Positions 1-7,605 of a stretch of 64,000 bases of DNA are shown one piece after another. The notes beneath the pieces were generated by a model. That model did not search any database. It saw only the letters and a list, made by a program, of their open reading frames with translations, and had not been told where the DNA came from. A program made the translations under genes and the position numbers. This stretch comes from Bhargavaea massiliensis (lineage in GTDB: Bacteria > Bacillota > Bacilli > Bacillales_A > Planococcaceae): contig NZ_JAHBCJ010000002.1 in NCBI RefSeq assembly GCF_018390575.1, forward strand, positions 144,811 to 208,810. The letters run 5' to 3'. Position 1 is the stretch's first letter; every line of letters starts with the position of its first letter.

Positions 1-879
1 TCGTTCTCGATGTTCTCATTCATCATCGTGGCATATTCGCGGGCCAAAGCGTCCGCGGAGCGGATGGAAGAAGTGCTTCTTGCGGACGGAGGCACCGAAG
101 AGGCGGAGCGTGGAAGCGGGAAGCAACCGGCCGGCGACCTGCGCTTCGAGAAGGTGTCATTCACCTATGATGGGGCGGACAAGGGGGTCCTCCATGGCAT
201 CAGTTTCCACGTGGAGCCAGGCGAGAAACTTGCCATCATGGGCGCAACGGGTTCAGGCAAGTCAACACTCCTGAACCTGATCCCGAGATTTTTCGAGCCG
301 ACATCAGGCAGGGTGCTGTTGGACGGCCGGGATATCCTGGAATGGCCGCTGAAGGACCTCCGGGATGCGATTGGCTACGTGCCGCAGCAGTCGATGCTGT
401 TTACCGGGTCGATCCATGAGAACCTTGGCTGGGGGGATTCCGAAGCCGGGCTGGACGAATTGGAAGAAGCCGCACGAAAGGCCCAGATCCATGATTCCGT
501 CGAGCGCTTCCCGGACAAATACGGAACGCGGGTCGGCCAGAAGGGGGTCAACCTGTCGGGCGGGCAGAAACAGCGCCTTTCCATCGCTCGCGCGCTCGTG
601 CGTCATCCGTCAATCCTTATTTTGGATGACAGTACGTCTGCGCTGGACGTAAAAACCGAGAACGCCCTCTGGGAAGCACTCGAGGGGGAGCGCGCGACGA
701 TGCTCGTCGTCACGCAGAAAGTCGGGACCGCAGCGGGCGCCGACCGGATTCTTCTGCTGGACGAGGGCCGGGTGTCCGGCTACGGGACGCATGAGGAACT
801 GTTGCTGCAGTCGGAGCTGTACCGGCAGATCGTCGAATCCCAGAGTGCGCATGCCGGGGAGGTGAACGGGGATGTTTGA
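1..879 (+). CDS. Heterodimeric ABC exporter, first subunit (5' truncated by window edge)
   Basis: This is the C-terminal part of an ABC exporter half-transporter: the last bases of the membrane domain followed by a complete nucleotide-binding domain. The reading frame is open to base 1, so the true start lies outside the window. Walker A (GATGSGKST) is near visible residue 80 and the signature LSGGQ is canonical. The residue after the Walker B aspartate is Asp instead of Glu (LILDDSTSALD) and the switch histidine is Gln (VVTQKVGT). These changes mark the degenerate-site subunit of heterodimeric exporters such as YfiB/YfiC or BmrC/BmrD. It overlaps the next gene by 8 bp. Substrate unknown; drugs or peptides are usual for the family. 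Confidence 0.9.
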   Translation, partial: SFSMFSFIIVAYSRAKASAERMEEVLLADGGTEEAERGSGKQPAGDLRFEKVSFTYDGADKGVLHGISFHVEPGEKLAIMGATGSGKSTLLNLIPRFFEPTSGRVLLDGRDILEWPLKDLRDAIGYVPQQSMLFTGSIHENLGWGDSEAGLDELEEAARKAQIHDSVERFPDKYGTRVGQKGVNLSGGQKQRLSIARALVRHPSILILDDSTSALDVKTENALWEALEGERATMLVVTQKVGTAAGADRILLLDEGRVSGYGTHEELLLQSELYRQIVESQSAHAGEVNGDV

Positions 880-2695
880 TTTCATCAGAAAGCCGTTCGG
901 CTACGAGCCGATTCTTACGAAGGAAGACCTGAAGAAACCAAAGGAGAAGAAGAGTGAACGGCCGAACAACTGGAAGGATGTGCTTATGCGCATCTGGCGG
1001 CTTGTCGATGAGCAGCGTGCGCTACTCATCGCAGTGCTTGTCCTCGTCGCCATCAGTTCGGGGCTGTCGATCCTTGGTCCGTACCTGGTCGGCCATATCG
1101 TCGACGAATACATTGTCGCCGGACAGTTCGGCGGATTCGGCCGGATGGTGGTGTTGCTGATTGCCGTCTATGCCGGACTGTCGGTCGCCATGTACCTGCA
1201 GAGTTTCTGGATGATCGGCATTTCCCAGCGCGCAGTGTATAAGATGCGTACGGGCCTCTTTAGTCATTTCCAGCAGCTGCCGGTGAAATTTTTTGACCGC
1301 AGGCAGCACGGCGAGCTGATGAGCCGGATGACAAACGATATCGAGAACGTCAGCCAGACGCTGAACAACTCGTTTATCCAAGTATTCTCTAGCGTACTGA
1401 CGCTCGTGGGGACGGTGGCCGTCATGCTGTCCCTCAGCCCTTTGCTTACTGTGCTCACGATGACAATCATTCCGCTCATGTTCACCGCGGTCCGCTGGAT
1501 CACGAAGCGGACAGGCCGGCTCTACAAAGCGCAGCAGCGCGCTGTCGGCGAGCTGAACGGCATGATCGAAGAGTCAATTTCCGGGCAGCGCATTGTCAAA
1601 GCCTTTTCACAGGAGGACCGGGTGATGGAGGAATTCACCGAGAAAAGTGAACGGCTCCGCCGGACCGGCTTCTGGGCACTGACCTATGCCGGATTCATCC
1701 CGAAAGTGATGAACTTCCTGAACAACGGGGCATTCGCGGTGGTTGCCGGCATTGGGGGGATCTTGGCGCTGGCCGGCGACGGGCTCGTCACAATCGGAAC
1801 AATCGTCATCTTCACTGAATATGCCCGCCAGTTCACACGCCCGCTCAACGACCTTGCCAACCAGTTCAACACCGTCCTTTCCGCCATTGCGGGTGCGGAG
1901 CGGGTGTTTGCCATCATGGATGAGGAACCGGAGCGCGACGATGCGAAAGGACATGCGGACACGACTCTCAAGGGTGACGTGGAATTCCGGAATGTCGCGT
2001 TCGGCTATGGCGAGGACGACTATACCGTCGAAGGTGTCAGTTTCAGGGTGCGACCGGGGGAGGCGGCTGCGTTTGTCGGAGCGACGGGCGCCGGGAAAAC
2101 AACCGTCATGCAGCTGTTGGCCCGATTTTATGACGCGAGTGAGGGCCAGATCCTGATCGACGGCATCCCGATCACGGATCTGCCGAGGAAAACTCTAAGA
2201 AGCCAGATGGCATTCGTTCTCCAGGATCCGTTTTTGTTTGAGGCAACCGTCATGGAAAATATCCGCTACGGGCGCCTGGACGCAACGGATGAGGAAGTGA
2301 TCGCTGCGGCACAGGAAGCCAATGCACATGACTTCATCATGAAGCTGGAAGACGGCTACGGAACGGTGCTATCGGCGGACGGAGGGGAAATCAGCCAGGG
2401 GCAGAAGCAGCTGCTTTCCATCGCCCGTGCGCTTGTCGCGGATCCGGTGCTGCTCTTGCTGGATGAGGCCACTTCCTCGATCGACACCGTCACCGAGATG
2501 AAGATCCAGGAAGCGCTCGAACGCCTGATGGAAGGCAGGACCAGCTTCATCATCGCCCACCGGCTGAACACGGTGAGAAAAGCGGACCTTATCTTCGTCA
2601 TGCAGGACGGCCGTCTCGCCGAAGCCGGCAGGCAGCAGGATCTGATCGGCAGCGGGGGGCTGTACGATCAGATGCTGAAGGGTGCGGAATTATAA
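872..2695 (+). CDS. Heterodimeric ABC exporter, second subunit (YfiC-like)
   Basis: A 607-residue half-transporter with an N-terminal six-helix exporter membrane domain (about residues 40-340) and a C-terminal ATPase domain. Walker A GATGAGKTT lies near residue 402 and Walker B LLLLDEATSS, with catalytic Glu, near 528. The switch His is present (IIAHRL, about 560). The signature is degenerate (ISQGQ, about 507). Paired with the upstream subunit this gives one catalytic and one degenerate ATP site, as known for heterodimeric exporters. The ATG follows GGGGAGGTG and overlaps the upstream gene by 8 bp, so the two are translationally coupled. Length and N-terminus resemble B. subtilis YfiC more than BmrD; the substrate cannot be read from the sequence. 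Confidence 0.93.
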   Translation: MFDFIRKPFGYEPILTKEDLKKPKEKKSERPNNWKDVLMRIWRLVDEQRALLIAVLVLVAISSGLSILGPYLVGHIVDEYIVAGQFGGFGRMVVLLIAVYAGLSVAMYLQSFWMIGISQRAVYKMRTGLFSHFQQLPVKFFDRRQHGELMSRMTNDIENVSQTLNNSFIQVFSSVLTLVGTVAVMLSLSPLLTVLTMTIIPLMFTAVRWITKRTGRLYKAQQRAVGELNGMIEESISGQRIVKAFSQEDRVMEEFTEKSERLRRTGFWALTYAGFIPKVMNFLNNGAFAVVAGIGGILALAGDGLVTIGTIVIFTEYARQFTRPLNDLANQFNTVLSAIAGAERVFAIMDEEPERDDAKGHADTTLKGDVEFRNVAFGYGEDDYTVEGVSFRVRPGEAAAFVGATGAGKTTVMQLLARFYDASEGQILIDGIPITDLPRKTLRSQMAFVLQDPFLFEATVMENIRYGRLDATDEEVIAAAQEANAHDFIMKLEDGYGTVLSADGGEISQGQKQLLSIARALVADPVLLLLDEATSSIDTVTEMKIQEALERLMEGRTSFIIAHRLNTVRKADLIFVMQDGRLAEAGRQQDLIGSGGLYDQMLKGAEL

Positions 2696-2699
2696 ATGA

Positions 2700-2729
2700 A
2701 ACCCGGAGCCAGCATAGCTCCGGGTTTTC
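2700..2729 (+). terminator. Rho-independent terminator of the ABC exporter operon
   Basis: ACCCGGAGC pairs with GCTCCGGGT across a 7-nt loop and is followed by TTTT, starting 5 bp after the stop codon. Confidence 0.85.
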
Positions 2730-2745
2730 GTGAGAGAAATGTGAG

Positions 2746-2838
2746 GAAAGATCAGCAAAGTGATCCGAAAGATCAATATGAGGCCGTGAAAGATCAAAAA
2801 GGCGCCCTGAAAGATCAGTACCGTGAGGTGAAAGATCA
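2746..2838. repeat. Five-copy GAAAGATCA array with exact 21-bp period
   Basis: GAAAGATCA occurs at 2746, 2767, 2788, 2809 and 2830, always 21 bp apart, with unrelated 12-bp spacers. The array lies between two terminators in the convergent gap after the ABC exporter operon. It can be read as a heptad peptide repeat on either strand, but no plausible gene is attached. Function unknown. Confidence 0.9.
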
Positions 2839-2873
2839 CCAACCGGTCCTGGGCATATCCCCCGAAATATACG

Positions 2874-2908
2874 AAAAATCCGGAGATGCGGACCTCTCCG
2901 GATTTTTC
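2874..2908. terminator. Bidirectional terminator, mainly for the acyltransferase gene
   Basis: AAAAATCCGGAG pairs with CTCCGGATTTTT around a 10-nt loop. A- and T-tracts on the two sides let it act in both directions. It abuts the stop codon of the minus-strand acyltransferase gene. Confidence 0.85.
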
Positions 2909-2909
2909 G

Positions 2910-3971
2910 TTATCTGACCATCGCAGCGGAACCGGGTTTCTTTCTCGGACGGAAACCGCCGAGGAAAATCTTTCCGTATGGAACGAATTTCTCAAGCGCG
3001 ATCGATACCAGAATCGGGAGGACAAGACCGATTGCGGTAAATCCGATCAGGCCATAGTTGAAGAAATCGTTCAGCACGATGTCGGCGAAAATATGGAGAT
3101 ACATGATTGAGATTGAATGCTTCTCGACAAACTGCAGCCAGTTCAGCGGCATTCTTCTTGCGGCACGCTGGAACAGCCCGATGACTAAAATTGTGCAGGA
3201 AATCGGAATGATCAGGTCCAGGAAGAAGTGGTCATACCGCAAGAACTTCATGCTGAGATGGTAGTCGAACAAACCCGCCGCGTCCAGGGCGAGGCATGCG
3301 GTGATGGTCGCAGCCCCAGCAGCGAGCACTTTGCCGCTGATCTCCATCCAAAAAGTCTTCAGGTAGTAGCCAATCGCGAAATAGACGAGCGCCATGAGCG
3401 CGACATCGACGTTCCAAGGGAGGGGAATCTGCTGGGCGGATTCTACGACGCCTCCGTCCAGCACCCGCTGAGCGAACAGGCTCTCCGTGTGGGCGACGAG
3501 ATACGAAAGGGCAACCAGGCCAATCTGGACCTTCCTGCTAAAGTACCTCGTCATGAATGTAAACAGCACGAACACGGCGAACAGGGCCGTCACGAACCAG
3601 AACACCCCGTAAGCGCCCCGGACAAACCGGCCGCCGACGACGAGCGTCCAGAGGTCATTGAGGTACCACTGCAAGTCGGTGTTGCCGTAGCCCAACTCCA
3701 TCCCGTAGCGCATTGCCGTGATCAGGATCAGGAAGAACAGGTACGGGACAATCAGCTGCATAAATCGCTTCTTGATGGACTCGCCGGCTTCCGCACGGTT
3801 TTTTGCTTCCTTGAAAAACAAACCGCTCAACAGGAAAAAGGCCGGCATATGGAACCAATAAATATACTTGGACAGGGGAAAGTTTAGTTCTCCGGGATAA
3901 TGGCCGATCACGACAAGGATCATCAGAAATCCTTTTGTGACGTCAACCCAGGTCAGTCTCTGTTTTGCCAT
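2910..3971 (-). CDS. Acyltransferase family 3 membrane protein
   Basis: A 353-residue polytopic membrane protein of the acyltransferase-3 family (OafA/YfiQ-like), which transfers acyl groups to extracytoplasmic glycans or lipids. The N-terminus has the family signature WVDVTKG...VVIGHY with the conserved His in the first helix, then HMPAFFLLSGLFF in the second. About ten hydrophobic helices follow and a basic tail closes the protein. I place the start at the internal ATG (MAKQRLTW) because GGAGG lies just upstream. The in-frame 17 codons before it have no ribosome site. The gene stands alone between two terminators. The acceptor is not predictable. Confidence 0.85.
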   Translation of the reverse strand: MAKQRLTWVDVTKGFLMILVVIGHYPGELNFPLSKYIYWFHMPAFFLLSGLFFKEAKNRAEAGESIKKRFMQLIVPYLFFLILITAMRYGMELGYGNTDLQWYLNDLWTLVVGGRFVRGAYGVFWFVTALFAVFVLFTFMTRYFSRKVQIGLVALSYLVAHTESLFAQRVLDGGVVESAQQIPLPWNVDVALMALVYFAIGYYLKTFWMEISGKVLAAGAATITACLALDAAGLFDYHLSMKFLRYDHFFLDLIIPISCTILVIGLFQRAARRMPLNWLQFVEKHSISIMYLHIFADIVLNDFFNYGLIGFTAIGLVLPILVSIALEKFVPYGKIFLGGFRPRKKPGSAAMVR

Positions 3972-4033
3972 GGCAGGTCCTCCATCTGTACATGAGTCTT
4001 GGATTCTATCTCCGGAATACATGCCCCATTTGG

Positions 4034-4050
4034 GCAGGTTTCAAACCTGC
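4034..4050. promoter_or_regulatory. Perfect palindrome upstream of the acyltransferase gene
   Basis: GCAGGTTT-C-AAACCTGC is an 8-bp-arm inverted repeat about 63 bp before the acyltransferase start. No T-tract follows it, so it is a better candidate operator than a terminator. The cognate regulator is unknown. Confidence 0.4.
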
Positions 4051-4104
4051 AGGGGGAATACGGGCATCTTACACCCGTCAGCCCCATTTGAAAAGATACA
4101 AAAA

Positions 4105-4137
4105 ATGGCGGCCGCCCCAAACCGGGCACGGCCGCCT
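4105..4137 (-). terminator. Terminator of the YusW-like gene
   Basis: On the minus strand GGCGGCCG pairs with CGGCCGCC over a 14-nt loop and is followed by an ATTTTTT run, 8 bp past the stop codon. Confidence 0.85.
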
Positions 4138-4144
4138 TCACAAA

Positions 4145-4699
4145 TCATTTCGTTTCTTCAATGTTCAAATTTGGTCCCTCTTCGAAATTCACTTCCAGTT
4201 CAAACTTGGTGTAGTCCTGAATTTCCAGGGCGTTGAGGATTTTCTTCTTGGCCTCTTCTTCAGTCACATTCTGGTCGAGCACGATTTCCTTGAACAGGGC
4301 ATCAAGTTCATTCATCGCCTCTTCCTGTTGGTTGTCCTCCCCGTAATCAACACCTTCCAGCGTGTTTTTGTACTCTGCCTCGGATGTTCCGTCTGTCTTG
4401 GTCTCATAGCTTGCATCCACTGCGTCTTTGCCGTCTACGTCGATTTCAAGATCGAATTCCGTGAACCCGTAGCCCTGTGTGGTTTCCTGCATCCCGTCGT
4501 TTTTGCCTCCGGAAGGGTTATCGCCGGCTTCATCGCTTTCGATCGCTGATTCGGTGTTATCACCTGTCTCTTCGGTGGTGGGTGCCTGGTCGTCGTTGTC
4601 GCCGCCAGCTGCGTCGTCCATGGCATCGTTATTGCCGCCGCAGGCGCTGAGAGTGAGGACGGCGGCGAGTGCCGTAATTCCGAGCAGTTTTTGTTTCAT
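4145..4699 (-). CDS. YusW-family lipoprotein
   Basis: A 184-residue predicted lipoprotein. Residues 1-20 form a signal peptide ending in the lipobox LSAC, so Cys20 would be lipidated and the protein anchored on the outer face of the membrane. Residues 21-75 are an acidic Asp/Glu/Asn/Gly-rich linker. The C-terminal 110 residues match the YusW-like domain, of unknown function: an alternating beta pattern beginning GYGFTEFDLEIDV, and LEVNFEEGP near the end. It is a single gene with its own terminator. Its promoter region (4733-4761, minus) holds the palindrome ATTCCGCGGAAT between a TTTAAA and a GATAAA hexamer. Confidence 0.8.
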   Translation of the reverse strand: MKQKLLGITALAAVLTLSACGGNNDAMDDAAGGDNDDQAPTTEETGDNTESAIESDEAGDNPSGGKNDGMQETTQGYGFTEFDLEIDVDGKDAVDASYETKTDGTSEAEYKNTLEGVDYGEDNQQEEAMNELDALFKEIVLDQNVTEEEAKKKILNALEIQDYTKFELEVNFEEGPNLNIEETK

Positions 4700-4786
4700 A
4701 GTTGCACGTCCTTTCGATTCCCTGTTTGTAGTTTATCTTTCCTATTCCGCGGAATTTTAAACAGTCTCTGCGTAGCAGGTGCGGTT

Positions 4787-4801
4787 CGGATATGCCATAA
4801 T
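4787..4801 (+). promoter_or_regulatory. Extended -10 promoter for the glycerophosphodiesterase gene
   Basis: TGCCATAAT (4793-4801) is an extended -10 element 38 bp before the ATG. No good -35 hexamer is visible, as is usual for extended -10 promoters. Confidence 0.45.
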
Positions 4802-4839
4802 CGATGAAAGCACTGATGGAACGGACAGGAGGTGCGTAA

Positions 4840-5556
4840 ATGGAAATTTTTGCACACCGTGGTGCATCCGGCAGCCGGCCGGAAAATACATTGGCTGCAT
4901 TCAGTGAAGCTGCCGCACTGCCAATCGACGGGATAGAACTTGACGTCCATTTATCGGGCGATGGAGTGCCGGTCGTGATTCATGATGAAACAGTTGACCG
5001 GACAACTGACGGCAGCGGATACGTCAAGGACATGATGCTGGATGAACTAAAGAAGCTGAGCGCCGGCTGCCGGTTTGCCGATGAATACTACGATGAACGG
5101 ATTCCGACGTTGCGGGAAGTGCTCGATCTGTTCCGGGACAAGCCCCACAAGCTCAACATCGAACTTAAATCGGATGTGTTCCCTTATCCCGGAATGCGTG
5201 AGAAAGTGATTGCAATGGTGAAGGAATTTGGGATTGCAGACCGGGTCATCTTGTCATCTTTTGACCATGTGACGCTTGAGGCGGTGAAGCGCGAAGCGCC
5301 TGAAATCGAGACAGGAATGCTGTTTGTCGAAATTCTCGCCGATGCCCGGGCAATGGCTGCCCGAATCGGAGCCGATGCTCTTCATCCGGCGCTGCCATAC
5401 GCAGTGCGTGAACCCGGCAGGCGGGCAGCGGCAGAAGGCACCGTGCTGCGGGTATACACAGTCAATGAACCGGAACACGCGCTCATGGCACGGGAAGCGG
5501 GCGCGCAGGCCATCTTCACCGATTACCCGGATAGGATGCTCAAATTATTCAAATAA
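4840..5556 (+). CDS. Glycerophosphodiester phosphodiesterase
   Basis: A 238-residue enzyme that hydrolyses glycerophosphodiesters to sn-glycerol 3-phosphate and an alcohol. The TIM-barrel GDPD motifs are all present: HRGASGSRPENT near residue 6 (catalytic His and metal-binding Glu), IELDVHLS.DG.PVVIHD around 36-53 (metal ligands and second His), and NIELK near 107. No signal peptide is present, so it is probably cytoplasmic, like B. subtilis YqiK. The ATG follows AGGAGG. It is a single gene with a terminator shared with the convergent DUF2804 gene. Confidence 0.93.
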   Translation: MEIFAHRGASGSRPENTLAAFSEAAALPIDGIELDVHLSGDGVPVVIHDETVDRTTDGSGYVKDMMLDELKKLSAGCRFADEYYDERIPTLREVLDLFRDKPHKLNIELKSDVFPYPGMREKVIAMVKEFGIADRVILSSFDHVTLEAVKREAPEIETGMLFVEILADARAMAARIGADALHPALPYAVREPGRRAAAEGTVLRVYTVNEPEHALMAREAGAQAIFTDYPDRMLKLFK

Positions 5557-5593
5557 AAACACAGGGACCGGCAGATCCGGTTCCTGTGTTTTG
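5555..5593. terminator. Bidirectional terminator between GDPD and DUF2804 genes
   Basis: AAAACACAGG...CCGG pairs with CCGG...CCTGTGTTTT with one G-T pair, overlapping the GDPD stop codon and ending just before the convergent stop. Confidence 0.88.
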
Positions 5594-5599
5594 TTTTCA

Positions 5600-6622
5600 T
5601 CACCAGGTGGCCCTGTGCTCCTCGCTGCACCCGAGAAGTTTAACGATATGAAGGTTGACGCCGGCTTCCTCAAGTCGGATGCGGCCCCTGAAGTAACCGA
5701 ACAACTGATGGACATCCGATTTGACGAGCTTGGCATCCGTCGCAGCGGTCCGCTCAAAAAAGGGCGTGAATGTCAGATCGACTGAATTTGTAAATTTGGT
5801 GCGGATTCTCCACGTCTTCATGTAGTCGTCCGGATCGTAATCAAAAAGTACATCCTCGCTGATTTTATGCATCTTGCCGTCGACGAACACTGCATTTTCG
5901 GTCATGCCGGTCCCGTCGGTCCACTGCCCGCCAAAGTTCAAACCGATGCGGCGGCGCCCATAGCGCTGGGAAGCCATCGCCCAGTTCCAGACAGCCTTGC
6001 GGGGCCAGATGCCTCTGCCAAAATCAAGGACGGCAAAGGATTCTTCACTGGCGAGCCGGAAACGCCGGTCATCAATCGTGATGAACCCTTCGGCCGGCAG
6101 GAGATGGTGCTTTGCGGTGAACTGATATTGGTGGCGGTTCCACGGCACGACTACGTTTAGCGACTCCTCGCCTTCGGGATGCCTGATATGCAGATCCGCA
6201 TGGAGAAGTTCACCGTCAAAGTCAGGCACAGTGACAAGCAGATGGGTCTCATCCTTGATATGGATCATCTGGATGTTCATGTCGGGGTGAATGAAAGACA
6301 CATTGCCGAGCACTTCATCGCCCATCCGGACATTTCGGCCCATCGGAACGGTGACCGTTTTCTCGAAAAACCGCTGGGTTTCATAGTGGAAGACATAAAC
6401 GAAACAGGATGCGGCATAGTCGAGGTGGGACACCGTGACGGAAAACAGAACGTCTTCAGCGTACACGCACCAGTAATTCCAGCGCTTTTTGCGCATATAG
6501 TTTTTGGCGAGATTGCCCGTGATGATCGGGTTCCTGGCGAAGCCGATCGCTTCCGGATTCAGTGTCCCGTCAGTGTTGGAAAGCCGGACGGGCTCTGTCA
6601 ATTCGCGTTCCTTGTGCTGCAT
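5600..6622 (-). CDS. DUF2804 family protein
   Basis: A 340-residue protein that I recognise as the DUF2804 family, which has no established function. It is rich in Trp/Tyr/Phe and beta-strand patterns, for example RKKRWNYWCVY near 40, GRGIWPRKAVWNWAMASQR near 220 and GLNFGGQWTDGTGMTENA near 245. It has no signal peptide or membrane segment. The start is the internal ATG (MQHKERELTEP) because GAGGTGAT lies 5-12 bp upstream. An upstream in-frame ATG would run through the tRNA promoter and has no ribosome site. It is divergent from tRNA-Ala. Confidence 0.82.
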   Translation of the reverse strand: MQHKERELTEPVRLSNTDGTLNPEAIGFARNPIITGNLAKNYMRKKRWNYWCVYAEDVLFSVTVSHLDYAASCFVYVFHYETQRFFEKTVTVPMGRNVRMGDEVLGNVSFIHPDMNIQMIHIKDETHLLVTVPDFDGELLHADLHIRHPEGEESLNVVVPWNRHQYQFTAKHHLLPAEGFITIDDRRFRLASEESFAVLDFGRGIWPRKAVWNWAMASQRYGRRRIGLNFGGQWTDGTGMTENAVFVDGKMHKISEDVLFDYDPDDYMKTWRIRTKFTNSVDLTFTPFFERTAATDAKLVKSDVHQLFGYFRGRIRLEEAGVNLHIVKLLGCSEEHRATW

Positions 6623-6644
6623 ACGATCACCTCGAAAACGACTA

Positions 6645-6673
6645 TTGTCAAACTTTCGTTTTGCTGATATACT
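6645..6673 (+). promoter_or_regulatory. Sigma-A promoter of tRNA-Ala
   Basis: TTGTCA (6645-6650), a 17-bp spacer and TATACT (6668-6673) lie about 20 bp before the mature tRNA. Confidence 0.85.
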
Positions 6674-6693
6674 CTTTATTGTACCAGAGACAC

Positions 6694-6766
6694 GGGGCAT
6701 TAGCTCAATTGGGAGAGTGCTGCGCTGGCAGCGCAGAGGTTAGGGGTTCAAGCCCCCTATGCTCCA
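6694..6766 (+). tRNA. tRNA-Ala (anticodon GGC)
   Basis: A complete 73-nt cloverleaf. The acceptor GGGGCAT pairs with ATGCTCC with one G-U pair. The D arm is GCTC/GAGT, and the anticodon stem CTGCG/CGCAG encloses loop CTGGCAG (anticodon GGC). The T arm is AGGGG-TTCAAGC-CCCCT and the discriminator is A73. The 3' CCA is not encoded (the next bases are TCA), so it must be added after transcription. It is a single-gene unit with its own promoter and terminator. Confidence 0.97.
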
Positions 6767-6773
6767 TCACATA

Positions 6774-6814
6774 AAACCGCCGGAATCCTTTGAAGGATTC
6801 CGGCGGTTTTTATT
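6774..6814 (+). terminator. Strong terminator of tRNA-Ala
   Basis: AAACCGCCGGAATCCTT pairs with AAGGATTCCGGCGGTTT over a very short loop, followed by a T-run. Confidence 0.93.
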
Positions 6815-6815
6815 T

Positions 6816-7048
6816 TTATGCAAAACTGGTCTCTCTCGGACTGAGTCAGGGGATTGCCAATAGTCCTGATATGGGGCAGGTAATCGCTCAGCACACCACT
6901 CGCCCCCGATTCTCGGCCCCGATTCTCGCCCTCCGCTTGATGCACTCGCCCGGGAATTCGAAGCACACATCCAGACCTGCACTGTAGGATGGGTCCTCTA
7001 ACGGCCGCATAAAACTTTCCGCTCTCCGCATACGTTGCAGGAGAGGGG
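6816..7048. other. Intergenic gap without recognisable content
   Basis: About 230 bp between the tRNA terminator and the amidase gene. The short open frames here have no ribosome site. A tandem copy of CCCCGATTCTCG at about 6903-6927 is the only repeat. No clear promoter for the amidase gene is visible. Confidence 0.5.
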
Positions 7049-7549
7049 GTGCGGAAGTTGGCGGTTTATGACCGGGAAGCGGCGGTCGCCTATGCAAACC
7101 GGTGGTGGAATGATTACAATCCCGCTTATCCAAAATTCGCTGTGGACTGTACGAACTATATCTCGCAATGTCTGAGGGCAGGCGGTGCGCCGATGTGGGG
7201 GTCCCCGAATCGGGAGCGGGGATGGTGGATCGGTGGAGGCAATTGGAGTTTTAGCTGGAGCGTGTCGCATTCGCTCCGTTGGTATCTGGCTGGCTCGCAG
7301 CGTGGGCTGACGGCAAGGCGGGTTCAGTCAGCGGCGGAGCTGGAACCGGGGGACGTCATTTCCTATGACTTTGAAGGAGACGGCGTTTTTAATCACACCA
7401 CCATCGTGACGTCGAAGAGGGACGGCGTTCCGTATGTGAATGCCCATACGTACAACGTCCGGGACCGGCACTGGGCATACAAAGATTCCTATGCCTGGAG
7501 GCCGGACGCAACATACGTTTTCTGGAAAATCAATGACCGATTTGACTAA
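7049..7549 (+). CDS. Amidase-domain protein (Amidase_6 family)
   Basis: A 166-residue protein made almost entirely of one Amidase_6 domain, a NlpC/P60-like putative cell-wall amidase fold. The presumed nucleophile is Cys33 in FAVDCTNYISQCL and the presumed histidine is in FNHTTIVTS near 126. The N-terminus (YDREAAVAYANRWWN) is typical of the domain. No signal peptide is present, so export is doubtful. The start is GTG with AGGAG 5 bp upstream. B. subtilis YhbB carries the same domain in a longer exported protein, so this is a domain-only version. Confidence 0.82.
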   Translation: MRKLAVYDREAAVAYANRWWNDYNPAYPKFAVDCTNYISQCLRAGGAPMWGSPNRERGWWIGGGNWSFSWSVSHSLRWYLAGSQRGLTARRVQSAAELEPGDVISYDFEGDGVFNHTTIVTSKRDGVPYVNAHTYNVRDRHWAYKDSYAWRPDATYVFWKINDRFD

Positions 7550-7552
7550 ACG

Positions 7553-7590
7553 AAAAAACGGCCCGGGGAATTTCTTCCGGCCGTTTTTAA
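7553..7590. terminator. Terminator after the amidase gene
   Basis: AAAACGGCC pairs with GGCCGTTTT around a C/G-rich loop. A- and T-tracts flank both sides, so it may serve the convergent degV as well. Confidence 0.82.
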
Positions 7591-7605
7591 ATTCATGCTG
7601 AAACT

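Noticed and set aside
2746-2838. CRISPR array
   Set aside because: The repeat is 9 bp with 12-bp spacers, far below CRISPR dimensions, and no cas genes are present.
2696-2917. 73-residue open frame covering the GAAAGATCA array
   Set aside because: It is bounded by terminator hairpins, has no ribosome site, and owes its heptad pattern to the 21-bp DNA repeat.
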